A DNA stretch of 64,000 bases from positions 1-64,000 of the forward strand of contig JASJGL010000108.1 in the NCBI GenBank assembly GCA_033791545.1, given 5' to 3'. Source of the DNA: Antarcticimicrobium sp033791545. GTDB lineage: Bacteria > Pseudomonadota > Alphaproteobacteria > Rhodobacterales > Rhodobacteraceae. The position numbers and the translations under genes are program-made. The first letter of the stretch is position 1. Every line of letters begins with the position of its first letter. The notes beneath the pieces are model-generated. The model ran no database searches. It was given only the letters and a program-made list of their open reading frames with translations, and was not told where the DNA came from. Of the stretch, positions 60,418 to 64,000 are shown piece after piece.

Positions 60418-62463
60418 CTAGCGCCGCCCCTCGCGCAGCCAGCCCCCGAGGATCAGTGCCGAAGCCAGAACCAGCACCAGCCAAGCCGGGAGCAGCGGGG
60501 TCTGGCGGACGTCGCGGGTCTCATAGGCCCCGCGCGGGGTCAGCCCGATCCAGCCACGCCCGGCGGCGGGCCGCCCCGCACGCACATCGCGCAGGCGCGG
60601 CAGCCCGTCCTCAAGCCGCAGGATGCCACCGCGCAGCGGGGCGATCACCGAGGCCATCACATCGCCGGTGGCAATGGTCTGTTCGAATTCGCGCGGCGCA
60701 GCGGGGCCAAGGCCGATCACCGCGCTCTGGTCATCCTCTGACAGCCGATACAGCCCGATCTCGGCCCCGTCATAGCTCGCCTCATAGCGACCGGGTGAGA
60801 CCTGTTGCAGGGCGATCTCCTCCTCGCTCCCGTCGGGACGGGTCACCGTCACCGGCCCCACCGTCTCGCCCAAGGTACGGCGGGTGATGCGCATGCTTTG
60901 TCCGGTGGCCTCGGCGGTCAGCGCTTCTTCCTCCAGCTCCGGTTCCTTCATCATCCAATGCGCCAACCGCCGCAGCAGTTCCAACTGCGGGCCGCCGCCG
61001 TCATATCCCCGGCTCCACAGCCAGGCATGATCCGAGGCCAACAGCGCCACCCGCCCCTCGCCGACGCGGTCGAGAATCAGCAGTGGCTTGCCCTCATAGC
61101 CGGTCATCACCACCTCGCCGCTGGCTTCCGGTTCAACCTCGATCTGGCGTAGCCAAGCACCCCAGTGATCGCCGCCGCCCAGATCGGCGGTGACCGGATG
61201 GCGCGCGCCGAGCTCGGTGACCTCGGGGCGATAGCGTTGCTCGATCACCCGGGCGGTGGGCCGCGCCGGCAGCACCGGCGACAAGGGCGAGCGATAGATG
61301 CTGTCGGCGGTGGCGAAATCAGGGCCCGCCGCCACCAGCACCGCGCCGCCCTTGGTCACATAGTTGGCGACGTTATCGAGATAGATCGCCGGCAGGATGC
61401 CGCGCCGCTGGTAGCGGTCAAAGATGATCAGGTCGAAATCGTCGATCTTTTCCAGAAACAGCTCGCGGGTGGGAAAGGCGATCAGCGACAGTTCGTCCAC
61501 CGGCACGCCGTCCTGTTTCTCGGGGGGGCGCAGGATGGTAAAATGCACCAGATCGACCGAGCTGTCGGATTTCAACAGGTTGCGCCAAGTGCGCCCGCCC
61601 GCGTGCGGCTCGCCCGAGACCAGCAGAACCCGCAGCCGGTCGCGCACCCCGTTCATCTGGATCAGCGCGCTGTTGTTACGCGTGGTCAGCTCGCCATTCG
61701 CCTCGGGCACCGAAAACCGGATCACGTTGCGCCCGCCGTGGGGCAGGGTGACGGGCAGGTCGATATCGCGCCCGATCGGAACGGTGAACCGCTGTGGCGG
61801 TGCCCCGTCCACCGAAATGTCCAGCGGGGCCTGCGCGTCGGTTTGCGGTGCGGCACCGCTGTCTTCGATCCTCAGCGTCAGGGTGACCGGCTCGCCGATG
61901 ATGGCAAAGGCGGGGGCATTGCGCGCGATCAACCGGCGGTCCCAGTCCCCGGCGCGCCCGGTCAGCAGCAGGTGCAGCGGTGCGGGCAGGTCGGGGGTGC
62001 GTTCGACATCATGCACCCGCCCGTCCGACAGCGCGATGATCCCGGCGATACGCCCACGCGGCACCTCGGCCAGTGCAGAGGACAGGGCGGTCATCAGCTC
62101 GGTTCCGGCATCACCCGCGCCGTCGGGCACCCGCACCCGGCGCAGTTCGGTATTTGGCCGCGCGCTGAGTTGCGCAGCCAGCGCATCGGCGGCCGCCGCC
62201 ATTTGATCGGGGCGGTCCGACAGGCTTTGACTGGCGCTGTCATCTTCCAGCAGCAGCACGATATCGCTGAGCGGCGCGCGATCCTCGACCTGATAGCCGG
62301 GGCCACTCAGCGCGCCAAGGATCGCCAAAGCCGCCAGCAGCCGCAGCGCCCAGCCAGAGAGGCGCCGCCACAGCGCCAGCGCAACCGCCGCGAGGGCCAG
62401 CGCCGCCAGCGCCGCCAGCGCGGGCCATGGAATGAGCGGGTCAAAGATGATCGTTCCGGTCAT
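60418..62463 (-). CDS. Membrane protein with VWA-like and glutamine-amidotransferase-like regions
   Basis: The 681-aa protein has two N-terminal helices (about 10-32 and 39-58), a VWA-like segment (DIVLLLEDDSASQSL, IIALSDGRVHDV), a long beta-rich middle, a GATase1-like region (DLIIFDRYQRRGILPAIYLD, VLVAAGPDFAT) lacking an obvious catalytic Cys, and a C-terminal helix (about 655-675). It is coupled by ATGA to the DUF4159 gene upstream. Known: such genes form a conserved membrane operon with BatA/DUF58/MoxR-type proteins in this order. Confidence 0.85.
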   Translation of the reverse strand: MTGTIIFDPLIPWPALAALAALALAAVALALWRRLSGWALRLLAALAILGALSGPGYQVEDRAPLSDIVLLLEDDSASQSLSDRPDQMAAAADALAAQLSARPNTELRRVRVPDGAGDAGTELMTALSSALAEVPRGRIAGIIALSDGRVHDVERTPDLPAPLHLLLTGRAGDWDRRLIARNAPAFAIIGEPVTLTLRIEDSGAAPQTDAQAPLDISVDGAPPQRFTVPIGRDIDLPVTLPHGGRNVIRFSVPEANGELTTRNNSALIQMNGVRDRLRVLLVSGEPHAGGRTWRNLLKSDSSVDLVHFTILRPPEKQDGVPVDELSLIAFPTRELFLEKIDDFDLIIFDRYQRRGILPAIYLDNVANYVTKGGAVLVAAGPDFATADSIYRSPLSPVLPARPTARVIEQRYRPEVTELGARHPVTADLGGGDHWGAWLRQIEVEPEASGEVVMTGYEGKPLLILDRVGEGRVALLASDHAWLWSRGYDGGGPQLELLRRLAHWMMKEPELEEEALTAEATGQSMRITRRTLGETVGPVTVTRPDGSEEEIALQQVSPGRYEASYDGAEIGLYRLSEDDQSAVIGLGPAAPREFEQTIATGDVMASVIAPLRGGILRLEDGLPRLRDVRAGRPAAGRGWIGLTPRGAYETRDVRQTPLLPAWLVLVLASALILGGWLREGRR

Positions 62464-64000
62464 TGTCCCAGCCTGTCCAGCAATGCGGGCACGTGCACCT
62501 GGTCGGATTTATAGTTCCCGGTCAGCACGTGCATGATCAAATTGACGCCAAAGCGCAGCGCCAACTCGCGCTGCCGTTCACCGGAAAAGCCGCGCCCGAC
62601 CGGCAGCAGTGGCCGCCCGTCGCGATCCACCGCCCAGGCCCCGGCCCAGTCGTTGCCACCGATCACAACCGGGCTCACCCCGTCATTGAGGTTGCGAAAC
62701 GGCATCCCCTCGATCTGTTCGGCACCAGGCGGCGCGGCCTCGACCCAGATCCGGCCCTCGGCATGACGGCCGGGGAAATCCTGCAACAGGTAAAAGGTGC
62801 GGGTCAGCACATGGTCGCGCGGCAGCGGCTCCAACGGCGGGATGTCCAGCGGCGCGGCCAGATCCTGCAACTTGCGCCCATTCGGGCTTGCCGCGCCAAA
62901 GCTGGCGATATTGGCATCGCGGGTGTCGAACAGGATCATCCCGCCCGAACGCAGATAGGCGTTGAGCCGGGCATAGGCCGCGTCAGAGGGGCGCGGCTGT
63001 TCCGGGGTTATGGGCCAATAGAGGATCGGAAAGAACGCCAGTTCGTCCCGCTCCAGATCCACCCCGATCGGGGCGGCGGGTTCGACCGAGGTGCGGAAAA
63101 AAAGCGTATCGGACAGCCCGCGCAACCCGGCTTGCGCGATGTCGTCCAGTTTTGCGTTGCCGGTCAGCACATGGGCGAGCGTCAATTCCCGCGTGGCGGA
63201 GATCGCGAAATCGGTTTCCGCCACGCTCGGCGCCTCCTGTGCCAGTGCGGGCGCAACGGGCAGCAGCCCCGTCAGCAGCAAAGCCGCCGCCAGTGCCGCG
63301 ATGCGTCGGCGCGACGGCATCAACCGCCCGCCCAGCGCCAGTGCGGCGATCACGTCGAGCGCCAACAAAAGCAGCGCCAGTGCCAGAAGCGGCCCGCCAA
63401 GCGGCCGCTCCGGCGTGCCGCTCAGGGTCTCGACCGGCACGTTGTCGGGCCAGGTGGCAGGCGTCAGAACAGCCTCCACGCCCAGCACATTGCGCGCCAA
63501 CCGCCGTTCGCCATCATCATAGACGCCGGGGCGCAGATCGGGGCCAAGCGGCGCCTCGGCCAAGGCTTCGCCCGCGACACCGGGCAGATTTGCCGCCTCG
63601 CGCAGCGCGCCGAACCCGTTCATAACCTGCACCGGTCGCCATGTGGTGCCCGCCAGATCGCCCGCCTCTGGCGGTTTCGCCGACGAGGAGACCGCCAACC
63701 GCTCCAGCATCTGCACGAACAGGCCGGAAAGCGGCAGGCTCGACCATTCCGCATTGGCGGTGACATGAAACAGCACCACCTGCCCCTGCCCCAGCCGCTT
63801 GCGTGTGACCAGTGGCGTGCCATCGCTGAGCGCGGCGATCACCCGGTCTGCCAGCACCGGGTCGGGCTGCGCCATCACCTGCGCACGCACGCGCACGTCT
63901 TCGGGGATCGGCAGACCGGCAAAGGGCGACCCGGATGGGAACGGGGCAAGGGATTTCGGTTCGCCCCAGCTCATCGCGCCGCCCACGGTGCGCCCGCCGC
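62460..64000 (-). CDS. DUF4159-type membrane protein (5' end outside window)
   Basis: The frame is open from the window edge to the stop at 62460. GTG 63986 and ATG 63974 are internal, so the true start is upstream. Visible parts are a BatA-like C-terminal section (LVTRKRLGQGQVVLFHVTAN), a helix pair (about bases 63230-63400) and the DUF4159 domain (FFPILYWPITPEQPRPSDAA, GGMILFDTRDAN, LPVGRGFSGERQRELALRFG). Its stop overlaps the next gene's start. Function unknown; family proteins accompany VWA/MoxR operons. Confidence 0.85.
   Translation of the reverse strand, partial: GGRTVGGAMSWGEPKSLAPFPSGSPFAGLPIPEDVRVRAQVMAQPDPVLADRVIAALSDGTPLVTRKRLGQGQVVLFHVTANAEWSSLPLSGLFVQMLERLAVSSSAKPPEAGDLAGTTWRPVQVMNGFGALREAANLPGVAGEALAEAPLGPDLRPGVYDDGERRLARNVLGVEAVLTPATWPDNVPVETLSGTPERPLGGPLLALALLLLALDVIAALALGGRLMPSRRRIAALAAALLLTGLLPVAPALAQEAPSVAETDFAISATRELTLAHVLTGNAKLDDIAQAGLRGLSDTLFFRTSVEPAAPIGVDLERDELAFFPILYWPITPEQPRPSDAAYARLNAYLRSGGMILFDTRDANIASFGAASPNGRKLQDLAAPLDIPPLEPLPRDHVLTRTFYLLQDFPGRHAEGRIWVEAAPPGAEQIEGMPFRNLNDGVSPVVIGGNDWAGAWAVDRDGRPLLPVGRGFSGERQRELALRFGVNLIMHVLTGNYKSDQVHVPALLDRLGQ

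Noticed and set aside
60900..61480. Active glutamine amidotransferase in the 681-aa membrane protein
   Set aside because: The GATase-like fold pattern is visible but no catalytic Cys-His-Glu set was found.
1..64000. Mobile element or genomic-island borders around the T6SS
   Set aside because: No integrase, transposase, tRNA gene or flanking direct repeat was seen.

Overview
The window is about 64 kb of high-GC alphaproteobacterial chromosome, most likely from the Rhodobacterales (Roseobacter/Paracoccus-like). Pointers are a NavAb-like sodium channel, a cytochrome c2-type protein, an alpha-2-macroglobulin/pbpC pair, ATGA-coupled operons and a copy of a short intergenic element (44445-44474) I associate with this family. 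Species cannot be fixed from sequence alone. No rRNA, tRNA, CRISPR array, insertion sequence or phage was seen.

Region 1 (about 0.8-40.6 kb; the cut Sel1 gene at 1-707 is placed only by position) is a complete type VI secretion (T6SS) locus. A 29-kb minus-strand gene train runs tssA-tssB-tssC-hcp-tagJ-tssE-tssF-tssG-clpV, then a cargo/accessory block (candidate membrane-active effector, voltage-gated sodium channel, giant sheath fusion, vgrG, a 197-aa gene, PAAR), then fha-tssK-tssL-tssM-tagF-pppA. Facing it are ompA-like and ppkA genes, an M15 peptidase gene and two exported proteins of unknown role. PpkA, PppA, Fha and TagF form the threonine-phosphorylation control circuit. No tssJ is present; TssL carries its own OmpA domain.

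Divergent from tssA is a plus-strand operon: a 556-aa repeat protein, a small exported protein, ExbB/TolQ, two ExbD/TolR proteins and a TonB-like protein. The TonB-like protein ends in the same Cys-pair plus DUF4384-like module as the periplasmic part of PpkA, suggesting a proton-motive-force-driven envelope device wired to the T6SS kinase.

The most unusual items are: (i) a 1147-aa protein fusing a near-copy of TssB, about 300 residues of acidic tandem repeats, a second VipA-like segment and a TssC-like domain, alongside ordinary tssB and tssC; (ii) the sodium channel gene translationally coupled to it; (iii) the glycine-rich candidate effector just upstream; and (iv) the ExbBDD-TonB-like operon.

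Region 2 (40.6-64 kb) looks like ordinary chromosome: flavin monooxygenase, idi, cytochrome c, P1/S58 peptidase, arfB, a VUT-family transporter, a phytase-like lipoprotein, mepA, an MFS transporter, yggT, recQ, yaaA, alpha-2-macroglobulin plus pbpC, and two coupled membrane proteins (GATase/VWA-like and DUF4159, the latter cut by the window end).
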